Positions 8,199 through 17,596 of a stretch of DNA of 64,000 nt are shown here, in pieces (within the stretch, counting starts at the first letter, position 1; every line of letters starts with the position of its first letter). The stretch lies in contig NZ_KL370891.1 of NCBI RefSeq assembly GCF_000702325.1, positions 2,080,250 through 2,144,249 of the forward strand, in the 5' to 3' direction. The translations under genes were made by a program, and so were the position numbers. The notes below the pieces were generated by a model. The model searched no databases. It saw only the letters and a list, made by a program, of their open reading frames with translations, and was not told where the DNA came from. The DNA comes from Thiomicrorhabdus sp. Milos-T2. Its GTDB lineage: Bacteria > Pseudomonadota > Gammaproteobacteria > Thiomicrospirales > Thiomicrospiraceae.

Positions 8199-9323
8199 TT
8201 AACTTCTATCCAAATAGTGAGAATTTTTATGCTCATACACATCAAAGATAGTGATGGCCATAGCAGCGATTACCGGCCCAAAAAATAGACCAATAACACC
8301 AAAATGAATTAACCCTGCAAAAGTTGATAATACCGTTATTAGCGTGTGATTAGCCACTTTTAACCCCTCTCCAGCCACACCTAAACTTTGCGTAAGACGG
8401 TTAATCATTAAGGGACGCATAATATTGTCAATAACAAACCCCGTGATGACTATCCCCCAAAATGCAATCACGACAGCGGTCAGGTATTCGCCTTGAATAA
8501 GCGCGTATATCACAATGGGAATCCACACTAAGGCTGCGCCCACAACGGGAATAAAGGAGGTCACGGCAATTGCCATACCGATAAACATACCTGGAAGCCC
8601 TAATAGCCAAGAAACAAGAGCAAATGACACCCCTTGCATAAGCGCAATACCCAAGACGCTTAAGGTTAAAACGGTAGATAATGAGGAAAAGCGATTCATA
8701 ATCATTCGATCATAATAATTATCCAGTGGTGATAGCACTTTTAAATGATGAGCAATCGCATGACCATCACGATAAAAGAAAAATAGCGCAAAAACGGATA
8801 AACCAATAAAAGTAATAAATGATGAGGTCGTACCCAAAATACCTTCTAATAAAAAGACCGTTGCTTGCTGAACAAAACTTAGAATTTTTTGTGAGTTTTC
8901 CTTAAGTTGAACCAAGGCACTTTGTTGTGCACTTTCGCCAATAGGCAAGTAACTTAAAACACTTTGATTCAGCTTGGTTAAACTTTCTGCATCCTGGGCA
9001 TTTAACCAGGCCTGGGCATTGCTATAGAAGCCCCCTACCTGCAAACTGACTTCAACCAATAAATAGGTAACCGGAGCAATAACGCCTACAAACACGAGCA
9101 AACTCATTGCTGAAGCGGCTGCAGTAGGCGACTGTTTACAATGCGGCAATAACATTTGATAACCCTTGTAACTCGCCGTTGCTAAAATCATGGCAAAAAA
9201 CAACGCCTCTAAAAATGGCGAAAACAACCAAATGATTCCGACCAAAGCCAAAATCAATAAAATGATTAAAAAACCTTCCTCATAAGGACCATTGTCACGC
9301 ATAATAAACCCCATATAGCTCAC
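8199..9323 (-). CDS. AI-2E family (TqsA/PerM-like) membrane transporter
   Basis: A 374-residue protein with about eight hydrophobic segments and the AI-2E exporter pattern: two N-terminal helices, a polar periplasmic stretch (about 85-155), then a helix-rich C-terminal half with FFYRDG, GLPGMFIGMAIAVTSFIPVVG-type sequence and NIMRPLMI. Members move signalling molecules or ions outward; the substrate cannot be told from sequence. Translation probably starts at GTG 9323, since an AAGGA lies 8 bases upstream; an ATG at 9314 is the alternative. An altered CCAGGCCTGG flank occurs inside at 9006-9015. Confidence 0.85.
   Translation of the reverse strand: MSYMGFIMRDNGPYEEGFLIILLILALVGIIWLFSPFLEALFFAMILATASYKGYQMLLPHCKQSPTAAASAMSLLVFVGVIAPVTYLLVEVSLQVGGFYSNAQAWLNAQDAESLTKLNQSVLSYLPIGESAQQSALVQLKENSQKILSFVQQATVFLLEGILGTTSSFITFIGLSVFALFFFYRDGHAIAHHLKVLSPLDNYYDRMIMNRFSSLSTVLTLSVLGIALMQGVSFALVSWLLGLPGMFIGMAIAVTSFIPVVGAALVWIPIVIYALIQGEYLTAVVIAFWGIVITGFVIDNIMRPLMINRLTQSLGVAGEGLKVANHTLITVLSTFAGLIHFGVIGLFFGPVIAAMAITIFDVYEHKNSHYLDRS
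9006..9015. repeat. CCAGGCCTGG palindrome (in AI-2E gene)
   Basis: Perfect 10-bp core; flanks are AA and GC rather than TA and TA. Confidence 0.9.
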
Positions 9324-9391
9324 AAAAAACGTCCTTATAAACGTCGTTGATGAGCAAAACTAATAATAAAAATAATTGAGTGTACACTACC

Positions 9392-10762
9392 ATGAATACC
9401 GATATAGCTGAAGTCATTATTCGCCCAGAAGGCTCTCTACAAATTTTATCTTATCTAGAAGCTCAACAGCTTTGTGATGCCTCGGATGTAGGTCTTAATG
9501 ACATTTTAATGCGATGCGCTTTAGCGGTACTAAACACCGGTTCAGAAGCAGACAATGAATTAGCTTTGCTTGAGCGTTATCCTAACTTTTCAATTAACGT
9601 GACGGTTAAAGGTCGTGGTGTTCAACTCATTATCAAAAATGCACCACGCCATGCTTTTGTTGATAACCAATTAATTATCGCTTTAAAAGAACATCTATTT
9701 TCTGTCATACGCGACCTGGTTTATTCACGCAATGAAGTGTTATTAAGTAACCGCCTAGATTTAAATACTTCACACGGCATCACCAATGCGGTATTTCATA
9801 TAGCCCGTAATGCGCAATTAATGAAACCCAATGTGTTACCCAACATTGTGGTCTGCTGGGGTGGGCACTCTATTCCCGAAGCGGAATATAACTACAGTAA
9901 ACATTTAGGTTATGAACTTGGTTTGCGTAATCTAGATATTTGCACAGGTTGCGGCCCTGGCGTGATGAAAGGCCCAATGAAAGGCGCTATTTTAGGTCAC
10001 GGTAAACAACGTTATAAAAATGGTCGCTATATTGGAATGACCGAACCTGGCATTATTGCCGCTGAAGCACCTAATGCATTTGTCAGTGAACTATGCATCA
10101 TGCCCGACATAGAAAAACGCCTGGAAGCCTTTGTGCGTGTTGGTCATGGAATTATTATTATGCCGGGTGGCCCAGGCACAATGGAAGAACTCCTTTATCT
10201 ACTAAGCATATTGCTACACCCAGCTAATAAAGAACTAACCTTACCGGTTGTATTAACCGGTAATGAAAACAGTAAAAGCTATTTTGATGGCATTATGACG
10301 TTTTTGAATTCAACGCTAGGATCAGTCGCAACCAACAAACTGAAAGTATTCGTTAACCAAACTCGAGACGTAGCAAGCTACATGAAAACCCAGATGGAAG
10401 CTGTTAGACAAGACCGCAAGAAAAGCAGTGATGCCTACTATTACAACTGGCGCTTAACCTTAGAGTTAGAGCATCAAAAACCGTTTATACCATCGCATAA
10501 AAACATGGCTAAACTGAGTCTACATAAAGACCAGCCGGTACATATTCTAGCAAGTCAATTACGAAAAGCTTTTTCAGGTATTGTGGCCGGTAATGTAAAA
10601 GCAGAAGGCATACAAGAGATTCAACGCCACGGGCCGTTTGAATTGCATGGCGACAAAAAAATCATGCAAGCAATGGATACCCTGTTAGAAAGCTTTGTTG
10701 AACAAAAACGTATGAAACTAGACACCAGCGAATACCAACCTTGTTATAAAATACACAAATAA
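9392..10762 (+). CDS. ppnN: Pyrimidine/purine nucleotide 5'-monophosphate nucleosidase
   Basis: PpnN (YgdH) cleaves the N-glycosidic bond of nucleoside monophosphates, giving ribose 5-phosphate and a base; in E. coli it responds to (p)ppGpp. The 456-residue length fits. Visible motifs include VVCWGGHSI, CTGCGPGVMKGPMKGA and MPGGPGTMEELLYLLSI, the last being the LOG-type PGGxGTxEE catalytic signature. I chose the ATG at 9392; an in-frame GTG at 9380 would add four residues and neither has a strong ribosome binding site. It is divergent from the AI-2E gene and followed by the helicase 62 bp later. Confidence 0.93.
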   Translation: MNTDIAEVIIRPEGSLQILSYLEAQQLCDASDVGLNDILMRCALAVLNTGSEADNELALLERYPNFSINVTVKGRGVQLIIKNAPRHAFVDNQLIIALKEHLFSVIRDLVYSRNEVLLSNRLDLNTSHGITNAVFHIARNAQLMKPNVLPNIVVCWGGHSIPEAEYNYSKHLGYELGLRNLDICTGCGPGVMKGPMKGAILGHGKQRYKNGRYIGMTEPGIIAAEAPNAFVSELCIMPDIEKRLEAFVRVGHGIIIMPGGPGTMEELLYLLSILLHPANKELTLPVVLTGNENSKSYFDGIMTFLNSTLGSVATNKLKVFVNQTRDVASYMKTQMEAVRQDRKKSSDAYYYNWRLTLELEHQKPFIPSHKNMAKLSLHKDQPVHILASQLRKAFSGIVAGNVKAEGIQEIQRHGPFELHGDKKIMQAMDTLLESFVEQKRMKLDTSEYQPCYKIHK

Positions 10763-10780
10763 TTGGCTATTTACGCTACC

Positions 10781-10792
10781 ACCAGGCCTGGT
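10781..10792. repeat. CCAGGCCTGG palindrome (intergenic)
   Basis: ACCAGGCCTGGT between ppnN and the helicase gene. Confidence 0.93.
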
Positions 10793-10824
10793 AAGTTTCA
10801 TCAGGCAAACAGATTGAGACATGC

Positions 10825-12060
10825 ATGACATTTGAAGAATTGGATTTAGATCCCATATTGCTTTCAGCGATTGAACAGCAAAAATACCACAAACCAACAC
10901 CAGTTCAAGAGGCTGCGATTCCGATTTTATTGGAACGCCAAGATATTCTCGCTGGTGCCGCTACGGGAACAGGTAAAACCGCTGCTTTTGTTTTACCCGC
11001 ACTGCAATATCTTTTAGATGAACCACAACGCAGTAATCAGCCACGAGTATTAATTCTAGCCCCCACTCGCGAACTGGCATTTCAGATTCATAAGGTCGTC
11101 AAACAACTTGGAAGCTACTGTGAGTTCCCATCTGTTATCGTGACAGGTGGGTTTAAAATGAGCCAGCAAACCGATTTACTAGACCAACCTTGTGATATTT
11201 TAGTTGCCACCCCTGGGCGTTTAGCCAAAATAATGGAAGAAGATGCGGTTGATCTGTCGCATATAGAAATGCTTATTATTGATGAAGCGGACAGAATGCT
11301 CGATATGGGGCAAGGTCCAACCGTTCGTGCATTAATTGAAGCGATTCCTGGAGACTTTCAAGCAGGATTATTCTCCGCGACCTTAAGTGGTTCTGGAATT
11401 GAAAAGTTTGCATCTGAAATTTTGGATGAACCGGAAATAGTGCAAATTGATGCCCCTAATCAAAAATCAGAACAGGTTCAACAACTGGTTTATCTCGCTA
11501 ATGATAAAGCCCACAAACAAGCTTTACTGACTAGCATTTTAAAAGATGCCAGTTGCCATAGTGCCATTGTCTTCTGTAATAAAAAAGAGCGCGCTATTGA
11601 GGTTACTGATTATTTACAGTCAAAGAACCTCTCCGCTCAAGTGTTACATGGTGATTTTATTCAAGCCGTGCGCATGGAGAAAATGCAAAAATTCCAAAAT
11701 GGAAAAATCAAAATACTGGTAGCAACAGACGTTGCAGCTCGTGGTTTAGATATGCTTAACATTACACATGTAATTAACTACGACATCCCTTTTAGGGGAG
11801 ATATTTATATTCACCGTATAGGAAGAACCGGACGCGCCCAACAAGTTGGTGTTGCCATAAACTTGGTAGAACGTCATGATTTAGTTAACCTAGAGCGTAT
11901 TGAATATCACTTACAACAAAATCTACCCGTAGAAAAGATTGCTGGACTCGAGCCAAACTTCACATTAAAAGAAGCGCTTAAAAAAGCGACTACCAAGAAA
12001 AAACCGAAGAAAACCGCTAATAAAAGTGGCGCCAAAAAAGCGGCGAAAAAGAAACGTTAA
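10825..12060 (+). CDS. srmB: DEAD-box RNA helicase, SrmB-like
   Basis: ATP-dependent RNA helicase, probably acting in large-subunit ribosome assembly if it is the SrmB orthologue. Motifs in order: Q motif (F3 and PTPVQ), Walker A ATGTGKT (46-52), PTREL (80-84), TGG, TPGR, DEAD (153-156), SAT (184-186), ARGLD and HRIGRTGRA. The N-terminal 60 residues closely resemble SrmB. A lysine-rich tail (about 387-411) fits RNA binding. Converges on the EI24-type gene with a palindrome between them. Confidence 0.9.
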   Translation: MTFEELDLDPILLSAIEQQKYHKPTPVQEAAIPILLERQDILAGAATGTGKTAAFVLPALQYLLDEPQRSNQPRVLILAPTRELAFQIHKVVKQLGSYCEFPSVIVTGGFKMSQQTDLLDQPCDILVATPGRLAKIMEEDAVDLSHIEMLIIDEADRMLDMGQGPTVRALIEAIPGDFQAGLFSATLSGSGIEKFASEILDEPEIVQIDAPNQKSEQVQQLVYLANDKAHKQALLTSILKDASCHSAIVFCNKKERAIEVTDYLQSKNLSAQVLHGDFIQAVRMEKMQKFQNGKIKILVATDVAARGLDMLNITHVINYDIPFRGDIYIHRIGRTGRAQQVGVAINLVERHDLVNLERIEYHLQQNLPVEKIAGLEPNFTLKEALKKATTKKKPKKTANKSGAKKAAKKKR

Positions 12061-12068
12061 ACATAACC

Positions 12069-12082
12069 TACCAGGCCTGGTA
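12069..12082. repeat. CCAGGCCTGG palindrome (convergent gene gap)
   Basis: TACCAGGCCTGGTA lies 8 bases after the helicase stop, in a 46-bp gap between convergent genes, where it could act as a transcription-ending hairpin. Confidence 0.93.
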
Positions 12083-12106
12083 GGTATCTTATTTTACATA
12101 GCAGGC

Positions 12107-12874
12107 TTAGATCTCTTCTCTTACTGGCATCGTCGACAGATAATCAAAATAATAATGTGATAAGGCAATAACCGCTAATACCGGAATAAATAAGCCCACA
12201 ACAGGTAAAGTACTCATTAGAAACAGAGCTCCAACGGCTAAGGTTGGGCTCCAATTTGTCATGTGTTTTACTTCATTAAAAAGCTTCTCTGGCAAAATCA
12301 CTTGGCCAACATCTAACACCACAGAATATCTAAAAAACATAAAGCCTAATAACCAGAACCAGACAATGTTAATTAATGGAATAAAGAGCATTGGTATGGT
12401 CACAATAAAGAGCAACAGTAACAAAAAGCCATACACTAATAGTTTCCAAATCATTCCGAGCATAGTTCCGTGTCCAGAATAATCGGTATTAGGGTAATGT
12501 TTATCATGAACCGCTTTAACTAAGCTATCTGTCATAAACCCAGTAATAATCATGGCAAATATTAAAATTAAATAACTACCTAGCAACACCCCTAACACAC
12601 CAGCAATCACAGCCACAACCGTGCCTAAAATCCAAATAAGAATTCCACCAATAAATGGAATCGCACCAATGCTTTGCTGTGCTTCATCTGTCCAAACCCC
12701 CACATCATGTACTACAGGGTTTTGAGTTACAAAATCACTTACTAAAAACACGCCAAACAAGCCATATCCCATTAAAGACACTAAGATAATCGCCGCCACA
12801 AATGGGACAAATAAACGCCATAAAATAGCGGGTTCTTTTAAATCAGAAAGGGTTTTTAATAATAAATCAAACAT
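12107..12874 (-). CDS. EI24/CysZ-type integral membrane protein
   Basis: A 255-residue protein with about six hydrophobic segments and a general EI24 (PF07264)-like layout: an N-terminal DLLLKTLSDLKEP amphipathic region, paired long helices, and a C-terminal helix before LSHYYFDYL. Relatives include the sulfate permease CysZ, but no CysZ-specific feature is evident, so sulfate transport is only a possibility. Three 12-nt tandem units (CTTTAGCTTGTT, 12882-12917) sit just upstream of its ATG. Confidence 0.7.
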   Translation of the reverse strand: MFDLLLKTLSDLKEPAILWRLFVPFVAAIILVSLMGYGLFGVFLVSDFVTQNPVVHDVGVWTDEAQQSIGAIPFIGGILIWILGTVVAVIAGVLGVLLGSYLILIFAMIITGFMTDSLVKAVHDKHYPNTDYSGHGTMLGMIWKLLVYGFLLLLLFIVTIPMLFIPLINIVWFWLLGFMFFRYSVVLDVGQVILPEKLFNEVKHMTNWSPTLAVGALFLMSTLPVVGLFIPVLAVIALSHYYFDYLSTMPVREEI

Positions 12875-12881
12875 GTTTTGC

Positions 12882-12917
12882 CTTTAGCTTGTTCTTTAGC
12901 TTGTTCTTTAGCTCGTT
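12882..12917 (+). repeat. 12-nt tandem repeat upstream of EI24-type gene
   Basis: Units CTTTAGCTTGTT (12882-12893), an identical unit (12894-12905) and CTTTAGCTCGTT (12906-12917). They occupy the 5' untranslated region of the minus-strand gene. Confidence 0.88.
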
Positions 12918-12959
12918 ATTAAGACATTAGGACGCTTCTATTGAAAATAGCTTCTTTAT

Positions 12960-13235
12960 GAGACCTTTGCACCCAAGGGCATAAACACGAGATAGGTGCG
13001 AAAGAAAAATAGGCGTGAGTACCCCTTGAGGGTAAAAAATTTGCCTGATTCTCGACTTACCCCTTCGGGCGTCGAGTTCCTCGTTTGCGGCGGAAAACGC
13101 AAGGAATAGCTAGCTATTCGCAAGTTGTCGCCCAACGGAAGTGCCCTTGGGGTACAACAAAAATCAGGTGAATTTTTACCCTCAAGGGGCACCTAGAACC
13201 ATTTTTACTCGTACATACTCTCGTGCAAAGGTCTC
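12960..13235 (+). repeat. Family A MITE, longest copy (276 bp, five modules)
   Basis: Ends and centre are as in the 159-bp form. The extra 117 bp can be assigned to five inserts of about 16, 20, 36, 25 and 20 bp, each carrying a GC-rich CCC...GGG hairpin (for example TACCCCTTGAGGGTA and GTGCCCTTGGGGTAC). A 5-bp duplication TTTAT flanks it (12955-12959, 13236-13240). The right-hand duplication contains the stop codon of the aldehyde dehydrogenase gene. Confidence 0.9.
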
Positions 13236-13236
13236 T

Positions 13237-14607
13237 TTATTTAATCCAAATGGTTTTTATATTGGTAAACTCGCGAATACCCTGTGCAGATAATTCACGA
13301 CCGTAACCTGAATTTTTAACTCCACCAAAAGGTAATCTTGGGTCTGAAAAGCTGATGTGATTAATATAGGTTGCACCAGACTCCATCCCTCTGGCCATGG
13401 TTTCTGCTGTTGCCAAATCGTCTGTCCAAATAGAACCACCTAGACCAAACTCAACACTATTGGCTAGACCTAAAGCGTGAGCAGGTTCAGAGGCTTTAAT
13501 CACGATAGCCACTGGACCAAAAAACTCTTCGTTAAACGCGGGCATATTACTCGTTACATTAGTCAAAATCGTCGGTGCGTAATAACATCCAGGACGGTCT
13601 AACTGATAACCTCCTGTCACAATCTTTGCACCCAGTTCAACAGAGGCCATAACCTGCTCATGTAACTCATCAAGCAAATCCTGACGAGCCATAGGCGCTA
13701 GGGTTGTTTCAGCATCCATCGGGTCTCCCGCTACAAACTTCGCTTCTATAGCGTTTTTGAATTGCTCAATAAAATCATCGCCAATAAATTGATCAACAAT
13801 AAAACGTTTAGCCGCAATACAACTTTGCCCCATATTCTGAAAACGTCCCTGTATCGCTCCATCAATCGCTTCTTTGATATTAGCGCTTTCTAAAACAATA
13901 AAAGCATCAGATCCACCGAGTTCAAGCACGGTTTTTTTAAGTTCGGAGCCTGCGATACTTGCCACTTGACGACCTGCATGTTCACTTCCAGTTAATGCAA
14001 CCCCTCTTACAGCGGGATGTCGGATAACGTTTTCAACCAAATCAGAACCAATCATTAAGTTTGAAAAAATATGATCCGGAAAACCGGCTTTACGAAAAAC
14101 CTCTTCCATGGCTAAAGCGCATTGTGGAACGTTTGAGGCATGTTTTAATACAGCGACATTTCCGGCAATGAGCGTTGGCACCGCAAAACGAAAAACCTGC
14201 CAGAAAGGGTAGTTCCATGGCATAACCGCTAATATTACGCCCAATGGCAAATAGGCAACATAACTTTTAGAAGCATCGGTTTCAACAATTTCATCGGCCA
14301 AGAACTTTGATCCATTTTCAGCATAAAAATCACACAACACCGCACATTTTTCAATTTCGGCTTGTGCTTCTTTATAGGTTTTTCCCATTTCAATGGTGAT
14401 TAACTCTGCCAAAGGTTCAATATCATCTCTTAGCACCTCAGCAACACGCTTCATCATTAAACAGCGGTCTTCTAATGGCGTTAGTTTTGACCAGTCTTCA
14501 AACATATACCCTGCTTGGGTTAATGAATAGTCTAATGTCTCTTCATCCCAGGTATCAAATTCAACAAGCAACTCGCCTGTTGCAGGGTTAATAGACTGCA
14601 TGGTCAT
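13237..14607 (-). CDS. Aldehyde dehydrogenase, succinate-semialdehyde type
   Basis: NAD(P)-dependent oxidation of an aldehyde to the acid; overall resemblance is to the Sad/GabD group (succinate semialdehyde to succinate). The 456-residue length is typical. Visible: PWNYPFWQ (130-136), TGSEHAG near the cofactor site, LELGG with the general base Glu229, NMGQSCIAAKR with catalytic Cys263, and EEFFGPVA. An AGGAGA ribosome binding site lies 8 bases before the ATG. No GABA transaminase or other pathway gene is adjacent, so the true substrate is uncertain. The stop codon abuts the 276-bp MITE. Confidence 0.87.
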   Translation of the reverse strand: MTMQSINPATGELLVEFDTWDEETLDYSLTQAGYMFEDWSKLTPLEDRCLMMKRVAEVLRDDIEPLAELITIEMGKTYKEAQAEIEKCAVLCDFYAENGSKFLADEIVETDASKSYVAYLPLGVILAVMPWNYPFWQVFRFAVPTLIAGNVAVLKHASNVPQCALAMEEVFRKAGFPDHIFSNLMIGSDLVENVIRHPAVRGVALTGSEHAGRQVASIAGSELKKTVLELGGSDAFIVLESANIKEAIDGAIQGRFQNMGQSCIAAKRFIVDQFIGDDFIEQFKNAIEAKFVAGDPMDAETTLAPMARQDLLDELHEQVMASVELGAKIVTGGYQLDRPGCYYAPTILTNVTSNMPAFNEEFFGPVAIVIKASEPAHALGLANSVEFGLGGSIWTDDLATAETMARGMESGATYINHISFSDPRLPFGGVKNSGYGRELSAQGIREFTNIKTIWIK

Positions 14608-14682
14608 GGATAATTCTCCTATAAAAATATGTTCAATTTGGTATGTTTAACAATTAATTAGATGAAAAAAAAGATTAACGAT

Positions 14683-14711
14683 GAGACCTTTGTACGAGTA
14701 GAACTCGTACA
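14683..14711 (+). repeat. Family A end relic with hairpin
   Basis: GAGACCTTTGTACGAGT followed by AGAACTCGTAC; the GTACGAG / CTCGTAC arms form a small hairpin. It is a miniature derivative of the family A ends. Confidence 0.65.
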
Positions 14712-14728
14712 ACTTTCTATGACTTACT

Positions 14729-14756
14729 TAGCTTGTGATAACTAGCTTGTGATAAC
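14729..14756 (+). repeat. 14-nt tandem repeat spanning EAL-HDOD stop
   Basis: Two perfect TAGCTTGTGATAAC units (14729-14742, 14743-14756). The second contains the last codons and TAG stop of the minus-strand gene. Confidence 0.9.
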
Positions 14757-15941
14757 CTGTTGCGCCCACGCATTAGCGGCCATAAAGTTAGATCCAATTT
14801 GCCCAATTTCTAGTCCATCATAGTGCAGCATTTTTAAAGTTGTATTAGCTTGTTCAATGGCAATCAATACTTTTAAAGCATCTCCCATAGGCCCGACTTT
14901 ATTAATTAACGCTTCATTTAATTCTTCAGCCAAAGGCATTTCAGAGACAATTTCAGCAATCGGCATTCTAAAAAATGCGCCTAAAGTTGAAAATAACCCG
15001 ACTAAGAAGAAACTGTCTTTATCTCTCTCATGCTCTGAAGCAATGGCCAATAATTCACAAAACTTAGCTCTCATTAATGAAGTGGTTAACAGCTCTTGTG
15101 GTACTTCATCCATACTTGACAACATCAGCATATTGACCCAAAACTTTAAACGCTTTAAGCCCATATACTTTAATGCATCTGCCACACTTTCAACCCTAAT
15201 CGGAATCATTGCCGCTGGGTTATTAATCGCGACTAATAACTTATGACTTAAAGCCACGTCTTGACTAATAATCATAGACAACTCTTCAAAGTCAGTATTA
15301 GGGTCATTGACCTTAGCCAAGAGTTGCAACAAGGTTAACTTATTGCCACTTAATTTTTGACCATTGATAATAATCGGATTGGTAAAGAAATAGCCCTGAA
15401 AATAGTCAAACCCAAGTTTTTTAAGGTGCTCAAACATTTCCTCCGTTTCGACTTTTTCCGCTATAACCTTAATGCCTTTTTTATGCAGTGTTTCCAGCAT
15501 TGTTTTCATCGCAATTTCAGAAACAGATTCTGTGTCAATCTTTACATAATCACTAATCGTAGCCAATTTAATACTTGATTCATTATCAATAAAGTCATGC
15601 AGGGCAATTCCCGCACCTTCAGACTTTAACTCTTTTAAGTTACGTAAAACATTCACGTCTTTAGAAACATTGTTTGGAATCTCTAAAACTAATTGATTAT
15701 TGCTATCAAAAACCGGTAAGTTGTCTTTATTAATAAGCTCTTTAGGAAGATGAATGAGAGCATTATGGTTACCAACAATCGATTGAAAGCCAATCTCTTC
15801 TTCGGTTTTTTTAATGAGCTCAAGTGTAGACTGCAACGTCTGCTTATTTGGGTTTAAACCTTGGTGAAACTGAAGTTCATAGGCAAAAACCTGCATATCT
15901 CTATCTAAAATAGGTTGCCTTCCAATAAACACTTCTGACAT
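14742..15941 (-). CDS. EAL-HDOD signalling protein
   Basis: A YuxH/CdgJ-type protein: an EAL-like domain (about 1-200) followed by HDOD (about 201-390). It opens with the family hallmark FIGRQPILDRDMQVFAYEL. The EAL triad is degenerate (AYELQF), and the rest of the catalytic set is not evident, so enzymatic c-di-GMP hydrolysis is unlikely; such proteins usually act through binding. HDOD has PAAMIPIRVESVADALKYMGL. No membrane segment, so cytoplasmic. Upstream is dihydroorotase, same strand, about 120 bp away and probably independent. A tandem repeat overlaps the stop codon. Confidence 0.88.
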   Translation of the reverse strand: MSEVFIGRQPILDRDMQVFAYELQFHQGLNPNKQTLQSTLELIKKTEEEIGFQSIVGNHNALIHLPKELINKDNLPVFDSNNQLVLEIPNNVSKDVNVLRNLKELKSEGAGIALHDFIDNESSIKLATISDYVKIDTESVSEIAMKTMLETLHKKGIKVIAEKVETEEMFEHLKKLGFDYFQGYFFTNPIIINGQKLSGNKLTLLQLLAKVNDPNTDFEELSMIISQDVALSHKLLVAINNPAAMIPIRVESVADALKYMGLKRLKFWVNMLMLSSMDEVPQELLTTSLMRAKFCELLAIASEHERDKDSFFLVGLFSTLGAFFRMPIAEIVSEMPLAEELNEALINKVGPMGDALKVLIAIEQANTTLKMLHYDGLEIGQIGSNFMAANAWAQQVITS

Positions 15942-15969
15942 TTTTTATCCCGCTTATTTATATAGTTAA

Positions 15970-15982
15970 GAGACCTTTGTAT
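15970..15982 (+). repeat. Family A end fragment
   Basis: GAGACCTTTGTAT, a single unpaired family A-like end in the gap upstream of the EAL-HDOD gene. Confidence 0.5.
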
Positions 15983-16059
15983 CATACGGTCACAGTTAAG
16001 TTTGAGCGTTTTCGCCTTTTAATTCTACGATATTACACTAACCAAACCAAATTATGCTG

Positions 16060-17409
16060 TTAACGACGGTTAAATAGCAAACGGTGGCCAGGAGTAAACT
16101 CGGCAAATTCACCTTGGTGATACTTAAGTTCACCCGAAACTAGTGTGCTAATCACAGACGATTTAAATGTGTGGCCCTCCCAAGGAGACCACTGACACTT
16201 ATAGAGATTATGCGCTTTATCATCAGTATGCGGTTTGTTCATATCAACCAAGACTAAATCAGCCCAATATCCTTCACGGATATAGCCACGGTCTTCTATC
16301 TGGTAGCGTATTGCCACGTTATGGGCCGTTTTTTGAACGACCGTTTCAATATCAAACACCCCTTCATGAACCATGTCTAAAAGTGCCGTCAGAGATTGCT
16401 GAACTTGAGGTAATCCCGCAGGTGCCATGAAATAACTGTTTTGTTTTTCTTCATCGGTATGCGGAGCATGGTCAGTCGCAATAATATCAATACGCCCTTC
16501 TTTTACCGCCTGTCGAATGGCATCTCGGTCAGACTGTTTTTTAATAGCAGGGTTACATTTTATATAGGTACCACGCGTTGCATAATCCTCTTCAGTAAAC
16601 CATAAATGATGCACACATGCTTCGGCGGTAATCTTTTTACCTTCGACCGGGCCGGGTTCAAACAACGCCATTTCCTCTGCCGTCGTTAAATGCAATACAT
16701 GCAAATCAGCTCCAGTCTCTTTCGCCAATTCAATCGCAAAAGATGAAGATTTATAACATGCTTCTCGGCAGCGAATTTCTGGATGAGCTGACATTGGAAT
16801 GTCTTCACCGTACTCTTCTCTATATTTATCCTCTTGCGCTTTAATCATCGGCGTATCTTCACAATGAGTGGTAATCAAAGTTGGGCTGTAGGTAAAAATA
16901 TCACGCAAAGCTTGCTCTCTATCCACTAACATATTACCAGTAGACGCCCCCATAAAAACCTTTACGCCGCAGACTGTATTTGGATTCACTTGCTTAAGTT
17001 CTTCTAAATTGTCATTGGTTGCACCAAAATAAAAAGAGAAGTTAGTCCAGGCTTTTTCAGACCCTATTTGGTATTTAGCTTCTAAGTTTTCAATTGTTGT
17101 GGTGGTTGGTTTTACATTTGGCATATCCATAAAGGTGGTGGTTCCACCTGCGACTGCAGCTTTAGACTCAGTGGCAATATCCCCTTTAGACGTTAACCCT
17201 GGATCACGAAAGTGCACTTGGTCATCAATCATTCCAGGAAGTAACGTTAAACCTTTAGCATCAATGACCTGATCAGCTTGCTCATCAATCTTAGCTGCAA
17301 CTTTAATAATGCGTCCGTCCGCGATTAACACATCTCCTACCGACTTGGACCCTTCGTTAACCATTGTAGCTTGAGAAATTAATATTCGTTTGAGCTTAGC
17401 CTGAGACAT
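16060..17409 (-). CDS. pyrC: Dihydroorotase
   Basis: Cyclises N-carbamoyl-aspartate to dihydroorotate in pyrimidine synthesis. It belongs to the long (about 450-residue) amidohydrolase type. Visible: DDQVHFRDPG (62-71), GVKVFMGAST (probable carboxylated Lys region), THCED, HVLHLTTAEE and ATDHAPHT. The first metal His of the usual HxH is Gln64; His66 is kept. An AAAGGA ribosome binding site precedes the ATG. The partner pyrimidine gene pyrE lies 12 kb away, so the pathway is not clustered. Confidence 0.88.
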   Translation of the reverse strand: MSQAKLKRILISQATMVNEGSKSVGDVLIADGRIIKVAAKIDEQADQVIDAKGLTLLPGMIDDQVHFRDPGLTSKGDIATESKAAVAGGTTTFMDMPNVKPTTTTIENLEAKYQIGSEKAWTNFSFYFGATNDNLEELKQVNPNTVCGVKVFMGASTGNMLVDREQALRDIFTYSPTLITTHCEDTPMIKAQEDKYREEYGEDIPMSAHPEIRCREACYKSSSFAIELAKETGADLHVLHLTTAEEMALFEPGPVEGKKITAEACVHHLWFTEEDYATRGTYIKCNPAIKKQSDRDAIRQAVKEGRIDIIATDHAPHTDEEKQNSYFMAPAGLPQVQQSLTALLDMVHEGVFDIETVVQKTAHNVAIRYQIEDRGYIREGYWADLVLVDMNKPHTDDKAHNLYKCQWSPWEGHTFKSSVISTLVSGELKYHQGEFAEFTPGHRLLFNRR

Positions 17410-17596
17410 AGATAAATTCCTTTAACAGTGCATTTTGTTGATAGAGAGCATTAATTTGCTATTTTAGCTTGAATCAAGCCAATATTTTGAGATGTTTTCA
17501 ACTCATAAAACATTTATACCAAAAAGATTAACACTCTCATTTCAAAATCTTTAAAATCATTAAATTAGATATTTAAATGAGCTTATTTTATATACA

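Noticed and set aside
12956-13192. 78-codon minus-strand frame
   Set aside because: Lies wholly inside the 276-bp family A element; the shared NLRIASYSLRFPP translation with the 40534 frame comes from the repeat, not from a protein family.
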